Both the position numbers and the translations under genes were made by a program. This document shows positions 8,352-17,166 of a DNA stretch of 57,337 nucleotides, piece after piece; position 1 is the first letter of the stretch; each line of letters starts with the position of its first letter. The notes below the pieces were generated by a model, which made no database searches, was not told where the DNA came from, and saw only the letters and a program-made list of their open reading frames with translations. Origin of the DNA: a virus; the IMG/VR virus record IMGVR_UViG_3300021371_000016, positions 1 through 57,337 of that record. The stretch is one strand, 5' to 3'.

Positions 8352-9185
8352 TTAAAATATATATCTAATTGTATTAATATCAAAATAAGCAGAATATAAA
8401 AACTTCCAATGCTCTAAATATACATGCTTATCTTTAATTGGGTATCTCATTACGCCAGATTTATTTTTAACTTCAGATGAAGCAGCCATTATGTTTTGAG
8501 CCTCTTCAGATGCCTTGGCCATTTGATTAGGATGATTCGTTAATGCAATAACTTCACATTTATTTTCACCTGCTATTGCTCTAACATTCTTAAATAATTC
8601 ATCATAATGTTCTGACCATTTATAACTAAATATAACAGGACTATAATTGATATGAACTTCCCACCCAAGATTTTTTAGTCTATTGATTTCATGTATTCTA
8701 TCAATAGTTTTTTGCATCTTAGGTTCTAGTATATCCGCATATACTTGCGGCATTAAACTTACTCTTACTCTAGGTTTCTTGTCAAAATGACTAACATCTA
8801 GATTTAATAGACTAGGATACTTAGTTGCCATAGTTGTATTTAATCTTGGATGATTATCATATCTTTTAAGATAATCTATCAGCGGTTCTGGTAAATGTTT
8901 CTGCATTAGAACTAAATCAGTATTACAAGCTATATCTACCATAGTATACACGGGATCCTGTTGATCAGGGACCTTGGTAAAACCTTCTTCCCACTTAACA
9001 ACAGATTCAAATATGTCATCTACGTTTTTATTTACAAATACTCTCTTACCATTGTACCGTGACATGTAACAATAAGTGTCTACACAGCCACCAAAACAAC
9101 CATATACTAGGTTTGGTGCTATACAGTTTGCACTATTGTTGTTATCCTTTGTTACTAGAGTCTTGGTCTTCTGCTCTTTGATCAT
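8352..9185 (-). CDS. Radical-SAM protein, spore photoproduct lyase-like, unusual Cys spacing
   Basis: 277 residues. The N-terminal motif YGCFGGCVDTYCYMSR resembles the iron-sulfur site of spore photoproduct lyase-like radical-SAM enzymes. The canonical site is CX3CX2C, whereas here the spacing reads CX3CX4C, as if two residues (DT) were inserted. Downstream segments (VRVSLMPQVYADILEP, then WEVHINYSPVIF) fit the strands of a partial TIM barrel. If active it would bind a [4Fe-4S] cluster and SAM, possibly repairing or modifying a nucleobase. It overlaps a zinc-ribbon gene by 44 bases. The family call is moderate; the reaction is unknown. Confidence 0.6.
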   Translation of the reverse strand: MIKEQKTKTLVTKDNNNSANCIAPNLVYGCFGGCVDTYCYMSRYNGKRVFVNKNVDDIFESVVKWEEGFTKVPDQQDPVYTMVDIACNTDLVLMQKHLPEPLIDYLKRYDNHPRLNTTMATKYPSLLNLDVSHFDKKPRVRVSLMPQVYADILEPKMQKTIDRIHEINRLKNLGWEVHINYSPVIFSYKWSEHYDELFKNVRAIAGENKCEVIALTNHPNQMAKASEEAQNIMAASSEVKNKSGVMRYPIKDKHVYLEHWKFLYSAYFDINTIRYIF

Positions 9186-9324
9186 ATATTCTTTTTAATC
9201 TTTCTGGTAGTACAACTTCATAGTTACACTTAGTGCAACATCTACCATTATTTATAGGTTGAGCATTATGCCCAATAGGTTCAAATTCTTTATTGCAAAT
9301 ACTGCAAATATATTCTTTACTCAT
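9142..9324 (-). CDS. Small zinc-ribbon protein
   Basis: 60 residues with YICSICNKEF and, after a short loop, RCCTKCNYEVV: two CxxC knuckles of a treble-clef or ribbon fold. The C-terminus is hydrophilic and overlaps the start of the radical-SAM gene, so the two are cotranslated. Its role may be to assist that enzyme or bind nucleic acid; neither is shown. It is preceded on the minus strand by two intergenic hairpins. Confidence 0.6.
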   Translation of the reverse strand: MSKEYICSICNKEFEPIGHNAQPINNGRCCTKCNYEVVLPERLKRIYDQRAEDQDSSNKG

Positions 9325-9337
9325 ATTAAAACAATTG

Positions 9338-9394
9338 TGTGCAAAACGATTGCACAGTAATTAAAAGGGGTGGGTGTGCTTTTACACACACCCA
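9338..9394 (-). terminator. Tandem hairpins, second with terminator features
   Basis: On the minus strand, the stem TGGGTGTG/CACACCCA (9387-9394 with 9371-9378, eight-base loop) is followed by CCCCTTTTAATT, a short U-tract, and fits a terminator after the 379-residue gene. A second perfect stem, TGTGCAA/TTGCACA (9338-9344 and 9350-9356, five-base loop), lies just beyond it. The pairing of hairpins in a gap recurs at 5431-5491. Confidence 0.5.
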
Positions 9395-9418
9395 ATAACA
9401 ATCAATTATGGCTTACCC

Positions 9419-10558
9419 CTAAAACTCAACTTCTTCTAATTTTTTTATTTTTAAATCCTCTAACTTAAAATCAAATATAGAAGCCTCTCGCGTTAACCCT
9501 ATTCTGGTTAATGTTGTATCATATATTTTTTTTAATATGACCCTTTGCGCAAAACTTGTTAAAGCATTATTTTTATATAAATTTTTCAGAAGTTTCTCAA
9601 AACCATATGTATAATGAAAGGAAATCTCATCAACACCACTAAATCTTTTACGCATTGATTTTACATTAACACTATTCCAATTACTACATTCTTTCATATA
9701 ATTAGGATAAAATGCAAACATTAAAGCTATTTTGTCATAAGACTTTTCAATATTGCAGTTAGCCATTATTTCTAATGCCATTGTTCCACTTTCTTTATCT
9801 CCTGACTTTAACATTTGAGATATATTTTTTAAATCTAAAGCACTTAGAATTACAGAATCTTCATTGCATTTTGCTAACATATAATCATCTGATGCAAGTT
9901 TAGTATGAGAATTAAGAATATCAATCATACCTTCATCTTTCATATAGCAAATTTCTTTAAGTTGGAGACCATCTCCATTAGCCATAGATTTTAAAGATGG
10001 ATCCAGATTTTGTCTAATATCCCAAATACATTTAAGCTTTATAGATATATATACATTATTAAGATCTTCATTATCTTCTTCTATATTGTCAAAGAAATCT
10101 TCCATAACTTTATAATCCTTAAAGAATTGCTTATTTTTATCAAAGTGTTCTTTAACATTATGATATACTGAATAACTATCCCATTGCTGATGAAATAAAG
10201 ATTTAAAATAAATATCAGAAGTGATTATATAATTTGCTTTATCCATATCTCTTTTAACTGATATCTTATATTTATCTTTTAACAAAGCCATTTTATTTTG
10301 AGGCAATGTTATATTAGGCGTTCTATAAAAAGACTCCTTTTCTAAATTAAAATCCTTTTGAAAATTAAGTTTTGGAACTTCATCATACACTACACCTCTA
10401 ATATAAGGATAATCATCTTCAGGATTATGTAGTTTTACGGTTTTATCATTCCAGTTAAGTTCAGGATCAAAATATATATGTTCATCTCTAAGTACCTTGG
10501 GTGCATTATTTTTATCTGGTATCCTAAATACTATATTGTATGCTTTTATTTTTCTCAT
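9419..10558 (-). CDS. MoxR/VWA-associated protein B, paralogous partner
   Basis: 379 residues, not matching any family I can name. Two regions recur in the neighbours. Around residues 100-115, SVKRDMDKANYIITSD parallels TITNDYDKADFLITHD in the adjacent 341-residue protein. Around 240-286, LDLKNISQMLKSGDKESG and the following helix parallel the start of the 112-residue protein at 14014. The gene overlaps its partner by four bases and closes the operon before a terminator. It is probably a substrate-binding or adaptor component of the MoxR/VWA module; this is inference from linkage and shared segments. Confidence 0.6.
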   Translation of the reverse strand: MRKIKAYNIVFRIPDKNNAPKVLRDEHIYFDPELNWNDKTVKLHNPEDDYPYIRGVVYDEVPKLNFQKDFNLEKESFYRTPNITLPQNKMALLKDKYKISVKRDMDKANYIITSDIYFKSLFHQQWDSYSVYHNVKEHFDKNKQFFKDYKVMEDFFDNIEEDNEDLNNVYISIKLKCIWDIRQNLDPSLKSMANGDGLQLKEICYMKDEGMIDILNSHTKLASDDYMLAKCNEDSVILSALDLKNISQMLKSGDKESGTMALEIMANCNIEKSYDKIALMFAFYPNYMKECSNWNSVNVKSMRKRFSGVDEISFHYTYGFEKLLKNLYKNNALTSFAQRVILKKIYDTTLTRIGLTREASIFDFKLEDLKIKKLEEVEF

Positions 10559-11580
10559 TTTAAATATTTTTTATATTCTGATTTTACACTAACTTTAAAT
10601 ACATAAAGATCTCTATTGTGTATAGATATTTCTTTGCGTACTATTTTTTCAAGATATTTGAATGCCTCAGAATTTAGTTTATCTTTCGCTTGTAAATGCA
10701 AAATCATATCTTGAGCACTAAGATGATAATATTCATTTAGCCCTGAAGCTTCTAACCAATATTGCACATCTTTATCTCTATTATAGTTATATGTATAAGC
10801 ACCTATTTCTTGAGCTAATTTCCAAACTAAATGATGCTTTTTAGTATAATCTACAGTTGGTAATATTTTTGCTGCTATTGATTTATTATCATCATCATAA
10901 GATCGAACCCAGTTTGATAACTCTTCAACCATTGTTTCACATAAAGGTGTTATATTAGCTGATGCATGCAATAGGTTATCTACTGATAAAACTTTGATTT
11001 CTCCTATATCAATTAAGTAAGCTAAATTTAAAGCCATTGGCGTTATGACCCACTCTTCCATTAAAGAATCTCCATTACAGGCCTGATAAGTTTGAAACAT
11101 TGGTAATAATTTATTATCATATATTACCTTTTTACCATAATTTTCAACAAAGTTACATCTTCCATTAGTATCATCAAAAGCTTCATAATTCCATAACTTA
11201 TACATAAGTTGTGTATTATTTATTTTTTCAGAATTATCAAACCCACAATAAATATTGTCATGAGTTATCAAAAAATCAGCTTTATCATAATCATTTGTTA
11301 TTGTTACCTTATGTTCTTTAGCTGAAGATTTAATTCTATCTAATGTTACTGGACATTTTGATAAAACAAATCCTCTTTTATAATCCTTAATTTTATTATC
11401 AGCTATTGTATTATCAGATAACAAATCACGAATTTTATCAAATACTGATGTATTTTGTGTTATAAGCACATCTGCTATTTCTGTACCTGAAGTGACGAGA
11501 CCATAATAGGTCTCGTCCTCTAGGCCAAAATGCTTCAATGCCTCATTATTATAATTTTCATATAAATTTTTTGATGCCAT
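10555..11580 (-). CDS. MoxR/VWA-associated protein C, paralogous partner
   Basis: 341 residues. Residues about 75-110 (VTLDRIKSSAKEHKVTI then NDYDKADFLITHD) look like one alpha/beta unit, shared with the 379-residue neighbour. A later segment (ELSNWVRSYDDDNKSIAAKI) weakly matches the helical unit seen in the neighbour and in the protein at 14014. The stop overlaps the 379-residue start by four bases, and its ATG shares one base with the MoxR stop. It is likely cotranslated with MoxR. No enzymatic motif is visible. Confidence 0.6.
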   Translation of the reverse strand: MASKNLYENYNNEALKHFGLEDETYYGLVTSGTEIADVLITQNTSVFDKIRDLLSDNTIADNKIKDYKRGFVLSKCPVTLDRIKSSAKEHKVTITNDYDKADFLITHDNIYCGFDNSEKINNTQLMYKLWNYEAFDDTNGRCNFVENYGKKVIYDNKLLPMFQTYQACNGDSLMEEWVITPMALNLAYLIDIGEIKVLSVDNLLHASANITPLCETMVEELSNWVRSYDDDNKSIAAKILPTVDYTKKHHLVWKLAQEIGAYTYNYNRDKDVQYWLEASGLNEYYHLSAQDMILHLQAKDKLNSEAFKYLEKIVRKEISIHNRDLYVFKVSVKSEYKKYLK

Positions 11581-12854
11581 TATTTTACAGTCATTTTAAT
11601 TATTTCAGGCTTCATCATAAGTTTATTAAACTTTTGCTTATTCCCGTTAAAAATAGTTCTTACAATTAGATACTTTAAATCATTGGTAAAATGCTCCTTT
11701 GTACAAAGAGATTCTAATCTATCTGTGATTTTTTGATTAATTGTATTTTCTTTTGAATATACTACAGCGTAATTAGCAAGTCTTGTTGCTAGAGTTGATG
11801 CAATATCTGCACGATAGCTATCATCTTTTCCAACACAACCGGTTAACTCACCAAGAATATATTGCTCATTATCATGGGTCAATAAATCTTTTGGTGTAAC
11901 TAGTTTATCTAACTTGTTATTAATAAAAGTTGTAAACATAGATGCAAATTCATCTCCAACACTACCTTCTCCAATCATTTGAATATAACTAAGGCTATCA
12001 TCAAAGTTTTCAAAACTTGATATTGCATTAAAGAATGTAGTAATTGCACGGGCATTTGTTTCCTGCGTTACTAATTCAGGATGTAACAGCAAGAAGTTAA
12101 TACATCTTGTGTCAATACCAGCTTCTTCTGCCCAACGAGCCCAACAGTTTACATCAAACTGTAAGTTTGCAGTTATATAACGTGTTTTTTGTGCTGCATC
12201 AACAGAGTTTACCATATAATCTCCGTTATCAGGATTTGCTGTTAAGACAATATGCCAATCTTCTGGTAATGACCAAGAGATATATGTCTGACGATCTATC
12301 AATTCCATAACAGCTTGAATAAATCTTTGGTCAGCACGGTTCCAGTCATCAAGTAGTAAAATACCACCTTTCTTTTTTCCTGAGATCCACTCTGGTGCAC
12401 AATAAGACATGCGATTTTTACCTGTCATTTTGTAACCATTATTTAGATAGTCACTAACCGCCATTTCACTAACCCATTGACCAACTTTCTTAGTCACTGT
12501 ATTACTAGACATTTTTACCATATCTTCTGTAGCAGCTTGTTTACCTGCTCCATATTGTAAATTTTTATCTTGAGCTGGTATTGTTACAACTTTCTCTTTA
12601 TACATTTGAAACTCTCTTACTGGGAAACCAACAAGATCACCCAACTCCTCAATTTGAGCTAAATTCAATTTAACAAAATCAAGACTGTGATCTTCAGCAA
12701 TCTGTTTTACTGTAGATGTTTTACCAATACCAGATTCACCTAGAACTTCTATTGCTACAGGTAGTTTACCTTGCTTTTGTAAAAACCTGTTATTATTAAT
12801 AATGTGATCCATAAAACCATTTAGATCATCAATGTTTAAATTTACTTGTGCCAT
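11580..12854 (-). CDS. MoxR-like AAA+ ATPase
   Basis: 424 residues. Walker A is GESGIGKT (39-46), Walker B ILLLDDWNRA (165-174), and a sensor-1-type segment HIVLTANPDNGDYMV follows. The DDWNRA context and early substrate-loop region resemble MoxR and related AAA+ ATPases that act with VWA-domain proteins. It would hydrolyse ATP to remodel or load a partner. It lies five bases from the VWA/metallopeptidase gene, its expected partner, and is followed by two paralogous proteins of unknown function. Confidence 0.85.
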   Translation of the reverse strand: MAQVNLNIDDLNGFMDHIINNNRFLQKQGKLPVAIEVLGESGIGKTSTVKQIAEDHSLDFVKLNLAQIEELGDLVGFPVREFQMYKEKVVTIPAQDKNLQYGAGKQAATEDMVKMSSNTVTKKVGQWVSEMAVSDYLNNGYKMTGKNRMSYCAPEWISGKKKGGILLLDDWNRADQRFIQAVMELIDRQTYISWSLPEDWHIVLTANPDNGDYMVNSVDAAQKTRYITANLQFDVNCWARWAEEAGIDTRCINFLLLHPELVTQETNARAITTFFNAISSFENFDDSLSYIQMIGEGSVGDEFASMFTTFINNKLDKLVTPKDLLTHDNEQYILGELTGCVGKDDSYRADIASTLATRLANYAVVYSKENTINQKITDRLESLCTKEHFTNDLKYLIVRTIFNGNKQKFNKLMMKPEIIKMTVK

Positions 12855-12859
12855 AATTT

Positions 12860-14017
12860 TTAATTTAATTTAATTTTTAATCCTGGTAACGCTTCATTTA
12901 TATCAGATATACTACTATGAACCCATAAAGTGTTCTTAGGACAGTTATCTGGAGAATATGCTTCACCATCTGTTAGATATATAAGCGCTGTATAACGCCC
13001 GTTTTCATTATAATGATTTATTACAGGTTGAAATGATGTACCACCTCTACCATGAACTTCTAAATCCTTTTTAGGATTAAATTCTTCTATAGTTCTTATT
13101 CTTGTATCACATTGTACAATTGTAATCTTATGACCAGTTTTATGCATATGGCATAATTCATTGGCAAACTCTTTAAGTTCATCATTGTTTACTGAACCTG
13201 ATGTATCTATTCCAACACATACATGATTCTTAAATTTAATCTTAAGACCCGGATTACCAGAATATCTTTTATTATACTTTCTTCTTAACTTTTTTGTATA
13301 AGCAACTGAAGAATTACCAATAAATCTTCTAAGATATCCTTTCCAATCAAACTTAGTCGGTTCAATATAGCGTAACCGTTTAATAAGATCAGCTAATTCA
13401 CCAGGTATATTTCCAGATCTTTTTTCTGTAACATCCGCATTCTCTTTAACCTGATGTTCAATCTGTTTTTGAATTAACTTTCTTTCTGCTTCAGGTATAT
13501 CTTCAAACTCTTCCCATGTAGAATGAGACCATGGAGTATTTTCATCCATTTGATTAAGCAAATTATCCAATGATGGAGATGTTCCATCTTTTTTTGCTTG
13601 TTGTAATAGATCATAGTACTCTTTAGTTCCCGCTCTCCTTGGAAGATTAAGTTCTGGAAAAGTATCTAAAGTCAATCCACCGTCAGGTAAACATAATGGA
13701 TCAATATATTGATTAATCTCAATATCTGCAGCTATATTAAATAGCTTTTTATCATTATATCTATCTCGTACTGTAAGATGACCAAATGATATATGGAGCA
13801 ACTCATGTTTTAACAATCCTTTTCTATGATCTTCTGATAAATCTGTAAAAAAATCACTGTTAATTGTAAGTTGAACTCCAATTCCATTTTTACTTACACC
13901 TGCCGTAGGTATATCATCCCTATAAACCTTATTAAGGCCAACTAAAAAAAGCCCATAAAAGGGCTCATCAAATATTAAATTTTTGCTAGTCTTTGATACT
14001 AGATCTGCTATTTTCAT
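12860..14017 (-). CDS. VWA-domain metallopeptidase-like protein (DUF2201 type)
   Basis: 385 residues. The N-terminal domain has the zinc peptidase motif HELLHISFGH (71-80). A basic linker follows, then a VWA-like domain with the MIDAS motif GIDTSGSVNN (269-278) and LIYLTDGEAY. This two-domain plan matches DUF2201/VWA-like proteins, which are regularly paired with MoxR ATPases. It overlaps the 112-residue gene by four bases. Proteolysis or complex assembly driven by MoxR is expected from the family, but the phage substrate is unknown. Confidence 0.85.
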   Translation of the reverse strand: MKIADLVSKTSKNLIFDEPFYGLFLVGLNKVYRDDIPTAGVSKNGIGVQLTINSDFFTDLSEDHRKGLLKHELLHISFGHLTVRDRYNDKKLFNIAADIEINQYIDPLCLPDGGLTLDTFPELNLPRRAGTKEYYDLLQQAKKDGTSPSLDNLLNQMDENTPWSHSTWEEFEDIPEAERKLIQKQIEHQVKENADVTEKRSGNIPGELADLIKRLRYIEPTKFDWKGYLRRFIGNSSVAYTKKLRRKYNKRYSGNPGLKIKFKNHVCVGIDTSGSVNNDELKEFANELCHMHKTGHKITIVQCDTRIRTIEEFNPKKDLEVHGRGGTSFQPVINHYNENGRYTALIYLTDGEAYSPDNCPKNTLWVHSSISDINEALPGLKIKLN

Positions 14018-14352
14018 AAATTTTTATTTTTCAAATATTTATCTTTTAAATAATAAAATATATCCTTTTCAGCTTGAACTGAGGATTTATATACATTTTT
14101 TTCTATCTCATCTAATGTAAGATCTGTCCAATTATAGATTGTAAACTTACCTTTTACGGTACTACGGCTATAAAGTATTTTAGCTCTAGAATTTATATTT
14201 ACAGGTTTACATAATAGTTTTATCATTAAACTTGATAACTCTATATTTTCTATACATTTTATAGCTAACTCCCTATCATCACTTCCTGATGTTAACATGG
14301 TAATTATATTCTTGTATGTTTCTAAGTCTATTTTTACAATTTCATCATTCAT
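14014..14352 (-). CDS. Small helical MoxR/VWA-associated protein
   Basis: 112 residues. Its first half, DLETYKNIITMLTSGSDDRE followed by a helix with AIKCIENIELSS, closely resembles a segment of the 379-residue protein at 9419 (KNI, then ML, then SG, then a conserved helix). The second half is Lys-rich. It overlaps RusA and the VWA gene at its two ends. It could be a stand-alone copy of the domain used by the larger module partners. Function unknown. Confidence 0.55.
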   Translation of the reverse strand: MNDEIVKIDLETYKNIITMLTSGSDDRELAIKCIENIELSSLMIKLLCKPVNINSRAKILYSRSTVKGKFTIYNWTDLTLDEIEKNVYKSSVQAEKDIFYYLKDKYLKNKNL

Positions 14353-14713
14353 TAATTATTTCAATTATTACTCCTGGTTTTTCTTTATCATATTCATACT
14401 TATTAAATGAAGGGATTATAAAATTCATATTATCATCCTCAATCCATCCATTTTTAACCATATCATCTTGCACAGTTTGCGCAGGGTTTATATAATCAAA
14501 CTTATGTCTAGTGCCTCTTATAAAAGTAAAAGCTATTTTGACCGGTAGTTTATGCTTCTTTAATTCCTTTTGAAATTGAGATGCATACTTCTTATAGTAG
14601 GATAAGGTATCCTTTCTATATTTCATAACTGTTTTACTAGATATGAAGTACTTGCCTGTCCAACGTCTTCCATTTTTACTTGATGGTACATTACCTGGTA
14701 TAAACCATTTCAT
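14345..14713 (-). CDS. rusA: RusA-like Holliday junction resolvase
   Basis: 122 residues, the usual RusA length. It has PSSKNGRRW near the N-terminus, then RHKFDYINPAQTVQDDMVKN and GWIEDDN, which supply the conserved Asp residues that bind metal in the RusA active site. It would cleave four-way junctions formed during replication and recombination before packaging. It is separated by one base from the primase gene and overlaps the 112-residue gene. Confidence 0.82.
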   Translation of the reverse strand: MKWFIPGNVPSSKNGRRWTGKYFISSKTVMKYRKDTLSYYKKYASQFQKELKKHKLPVKIAFTFIRGTRHKFDYINPAQTVQDDMVKNGWIEDDNMNFIIPSFNKYEYDKEKPGVIIEIINE

Positions 14714-14714
14714 A

Positions 14715-15680
14715 TTATTTATGTATAATCTTTTTTAATAGAGGTGAAAGAATAGAACGAATATATTCAATACCGTGATTCTTAACAGAGTCAGATATAT
14801 CTTTGTCTTTGTCTAAACATAAGCCATCTAAATCATACATTGACTTATACGTGGCTATTGCTTTCTTTCCTGCCTCATCATTATCAAAGAGGGTTATTAC
14901 TTTTTTGTATTTAACTTTTAAGTTTTCAATTATGTGTGGTTTTATTAATGTATTTTCACTATCTGGAGCTATTACTTCTATATTATAACCAAATGATTTT
15001 AGACACATTGCATCTTTTAATGATGAACATATAACTAAATACGGTTGGTCATACTTTAACTGATCAAGTCCTTGTACATGTGGCATTACTTTATGAAACT
15101 TATGTTTTTTATTATAAGGTTGATATACCTTATATACTTCGTTATTATTATTATAATAACCATACATATACTTAGAATCAATTTTTATTTTTTCAGACCC
15201 TCTGGTCATAGTATAATAATCAATAGGCTTTACATTATATTTCTCTAACATACTGCTACCTATATTATATTGCAACCAATATTCTGCATCTGTTTTATAC
15301 CAATCTCTTGGAACAACTAGTCCCATTTTCCATTTTGTTACTGGTTTAATAGATTTTCTATTAATTGGATTTTCTTTAACATATGCATTATAGTCCTTTA
15401 TCATTCTTTCTAAAGCATGCGAATAACTAACATTAAATAATTCTTGAATAAGGTTAATTTTATTACCACCTTTTCCTGTAGAAAAATCCTTAAACATATA
15501 ACACATTTTTGTTTTATCTACATATATACACAGACTAGGTGTACGTTCTCCTGGATTCCAAGCAGATTTTATTTTAAGATCTTGCCCAGTCAACTCCTCA
15601 TTTATATTGAGATAATATCTAAATACCCAGTAACTAGGTATGTCTTTCTCACTTGTAACTAAGTTTTTTGTATTGAGCAT
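14715..15680 (-). CDS. DNA primase, toprim type, altered first acidic motif
   Basis: 321 residues. The N-terminal part has NPGERTPSLCIYVD and FKDFSTGKGGNKINLIQELF, as in primase-like proteins that have lost the zinc-binding Cys. The C-terminal toprim region has ITLFDNDEAGKKA (the DxD motif), a run KDKDISDSVKNHG, and VICSSLKDAMCL. The last is where toprim enzymes usually have a Glu, and here it is Ser. It would make RNA primers for the family B polymerase with the DnaB-like helicase. The altered motif is also familiar to me from other Bacteroidota phages, so activity may be retained. Confidence 0.72.
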   Translation of the reverse strand: MLNTKNLVTSEKDIPSYWVFRYYLNINEELTGQDLKIKSAWNPGERTPSLCIYVDKTKMCYMFKDFSTGKGGNKINLIQELFNVSYSHALERMIKDYNAYVKENPINRKSIKPVTKWKMGLVVPRDWYKTDAEYWLQYNIGSSMLEKYNVKPIDYYTMTRGSEKIKIDSKYMYGYYNNNNEVYKVYQPYNKKHKFHKVMPHVQGLDQLKYDQPYLVICSSLKDAMCLKSFGYNIEVIAPDSENTLIKPHIIENLKVKYKKVITLFDNDEAGKKAIATYKSMYDLDGLCLDKDKDISDSVKNHGIEYIRSILSPLLKKIIHK

Positions 15681-15693
15681 ATTGTAAATTTAT

Positions 15694-15781
15694 AAAAAAA
15701 AGGCAGAGGTGTGCTCCTTTGCTTTCGGTTGATGCCGGTCTTAACCATACTCACGTCCACATTTTCACATGCCTTATTTTT
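15694..15781 (-). ncRNA. Long-stemmed structured intergenic RNA or terminator
   Basis: Between the SSB-like and primase genes the plus-strand arms AAGGCA (15700-15705) and TGTG (15710-15713), separated by a four-base bulge, pair with the contiguous CACATGCCTT (15766-15775). An inner GGTT/AACC stem lies at 15727-15730 and 15743-15746. On the minus strand the outer stem runs directly into seven Ts. It could be an unusually large terminator, an attenuator or a small RNA. The pairing is visible; function is inferred. Confidence 0.4.
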
Positions 15782-15793
15782 TATATTTTATTT

Positions 15794-16471
15794 TTACAGA
15801 TCAAAATCTGATCCTGCATTATTAGCAGGTTCAAAACTTTTAGTTTCAGAAGAAGTCTTTTTCGCAACTTCTCTTACATGGTCAGCTTTAGAAAACTTAT
15901 ACAGCCTAGAGTTTTCTACATCTAATGCTTCCAATGGAACACCGTCTTTTGACATACGTGGCAAATAAAGATCATTATTTATATAACCTTCTTTATTTTC
16001 CCACTCTCTTGCGCCAATGCAAGCATTAATATATGTATCACCTGATAATACTTGATTAGCTGAATCCATAAATTCAGTAATTGTATTAGCTTCAATTGAA
16101 TCAAGATCATCTCTTTTATCTAGAACTTCAGCTAAATATATCATGGCTCTCATAACATCGCTTTCAAGCTTAACTTCTCTACCACTTGGTAAAGTAGCAT
16201 CTTTATATGCGTATGGGCTCATTCTTACTCTCCCTACTTGACCTTTATAACGCGGTCCATCTTGATCATTAGGATCAACTAAGAATCCATCAAATTCACC
16301 TTTAACAGGCTCAGATTCTACATGTAATACAACATTATATGCATCCTTATCATAAGGAGTTTGGTCAAATGTAATCTTATTAATCTTGATTACTTGATTG
16401 CCTGGACTAATCACAGGTCTTGCTTTGCCGCTACCGGCACTCATGTCTTTTGTACTTAACATACTTTTCAA
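15794..16471 (-). CDS. Single-stranded DNA-binding-like protein
   Basis: 225 residues ending in the acidic tail NNAGSDFDL, the hallmark of SSB proteins that recruit partners through their C-terminus. The core has SPGNQVIKINKITFDQTPY and KGQVGRVRMSPYAY, which I recognise from a conserved crAss-like phage protein usually taken to be the replication SSB. It lies between the ATPase and primase genes in the replication cluster. It would coat single-stranded DNA. The family link is from memory and the tail, so confidence is moderate. Confidence 0.55.
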   Translation of the reverse strand: MKSMLSTKDMSAGSGKARPVISPGNQVIKINKITFDQTPYDKDAYNVVLHVESEPVKGEFDGFLVDPNDQDGPRYKGQVGRVRMSPYAYKDATLPSGREVKLESDVMRAMIYLAEVLDKRDDLDSIEANTITEFMDSANQVLSGDTYINACIGAREWENKEGYINNDLYLPRMSKDGVPLEALDVENSRLYKFSKADHVREVAKKTSSETKSFEPANNAGSDFDL

Positions 16472-16479
16472 TTAATTAA

Positions 16480-17163
16480 TTATTGTTCATACTTGATAAT
16501 ACAGTCTTTAACAAACTGTAGATCGTTTTCTATAAAGGTTTCTTCAAACATATCCATAGGAGACTTGGCTGTAGTCTCACCATTAGTTTGTGTTTCAAAA
16601 CCATACTGCATTTTACCATCTTCTTCTCTAACAACTTTGCCAAAGAGGACGATTGAAAAAAGACCTTCCAAAGTTAATGCATTATCTATCATTTTACCAA
16701 CAGTTTTTGCTTTAACTTTATTACGGCCATTGATGTCTGTTGTAGACTCCGAATGAGTAAGAAAGAAACAATACAAATCATCTCTCAAATCTTTGGGCAT
16801 TTTTGCAACCTGAGCTAGGTTAGAAGCGATTGAGGTGAATTTATCATAGCCTTTCTCATTTGCTCTATCAAAGTATTCAAATGCAGACATATACTGCCAA
16901 TCATCAATAACTAGGTTAGTGATGTGCGGCATCTTATCATTGACATGTTGTATAGCTTTTATAATCCCTGCGGCAGATGATGCATTAGTCATATTACCTT
17001 TAGGATTATCCTTGCTTATCAATGTATAATTCTTTTTCCAACCTTTAAAAGGTAATGGTTTGTTTGCTATATTAATCCAAAAAGTTGTCTTTGGATCTAA
17101 ATTTCTGCCAGACGTTGATTTACCGGAGCCTGAGTCCGCGATTACTAATACACTTTGTGCCAT
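16480..17163 (-). CDS. Phage P-loop ATPase
   Basis: 227 residues. Walker A is ADSGSGKST (9-17) at the very N-terminus, and a Walker B-like strand ITNLVIDDWQYM follows. The compact size and early P-loop match phage nucleotide-binding proteins of the RecA-like/AAA_24 sort found in replication clusters. It lies between SSB-like and helicase-operon genes and is likely a replication or recombination accessory ATPase (loader or annealing factor). The exact role is unknown. Confidence 0.7.
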   Translation of the reverse strand: MAQSVLVIADSGSGKSTSGRNLDPKTTFWINIANKPLPFKGWKKNYTLISKDNPKGNMTNASSAAGIIKAIQHVNDKMPHITNLVIDDWQYMSAFEYFDRANEKGYDKFTSIASNLAQVAKMPKDLRDDLYCFFLTHSESTTDINGRNKVKAKTVGKMIDNALTLEGLFSIVLFGKVVREEDGKMQYGFETQTNGETTAKSPMDMFEETFIENDLQFVKDCIIKYEQ

Positions 17164-17166
17164 TTA

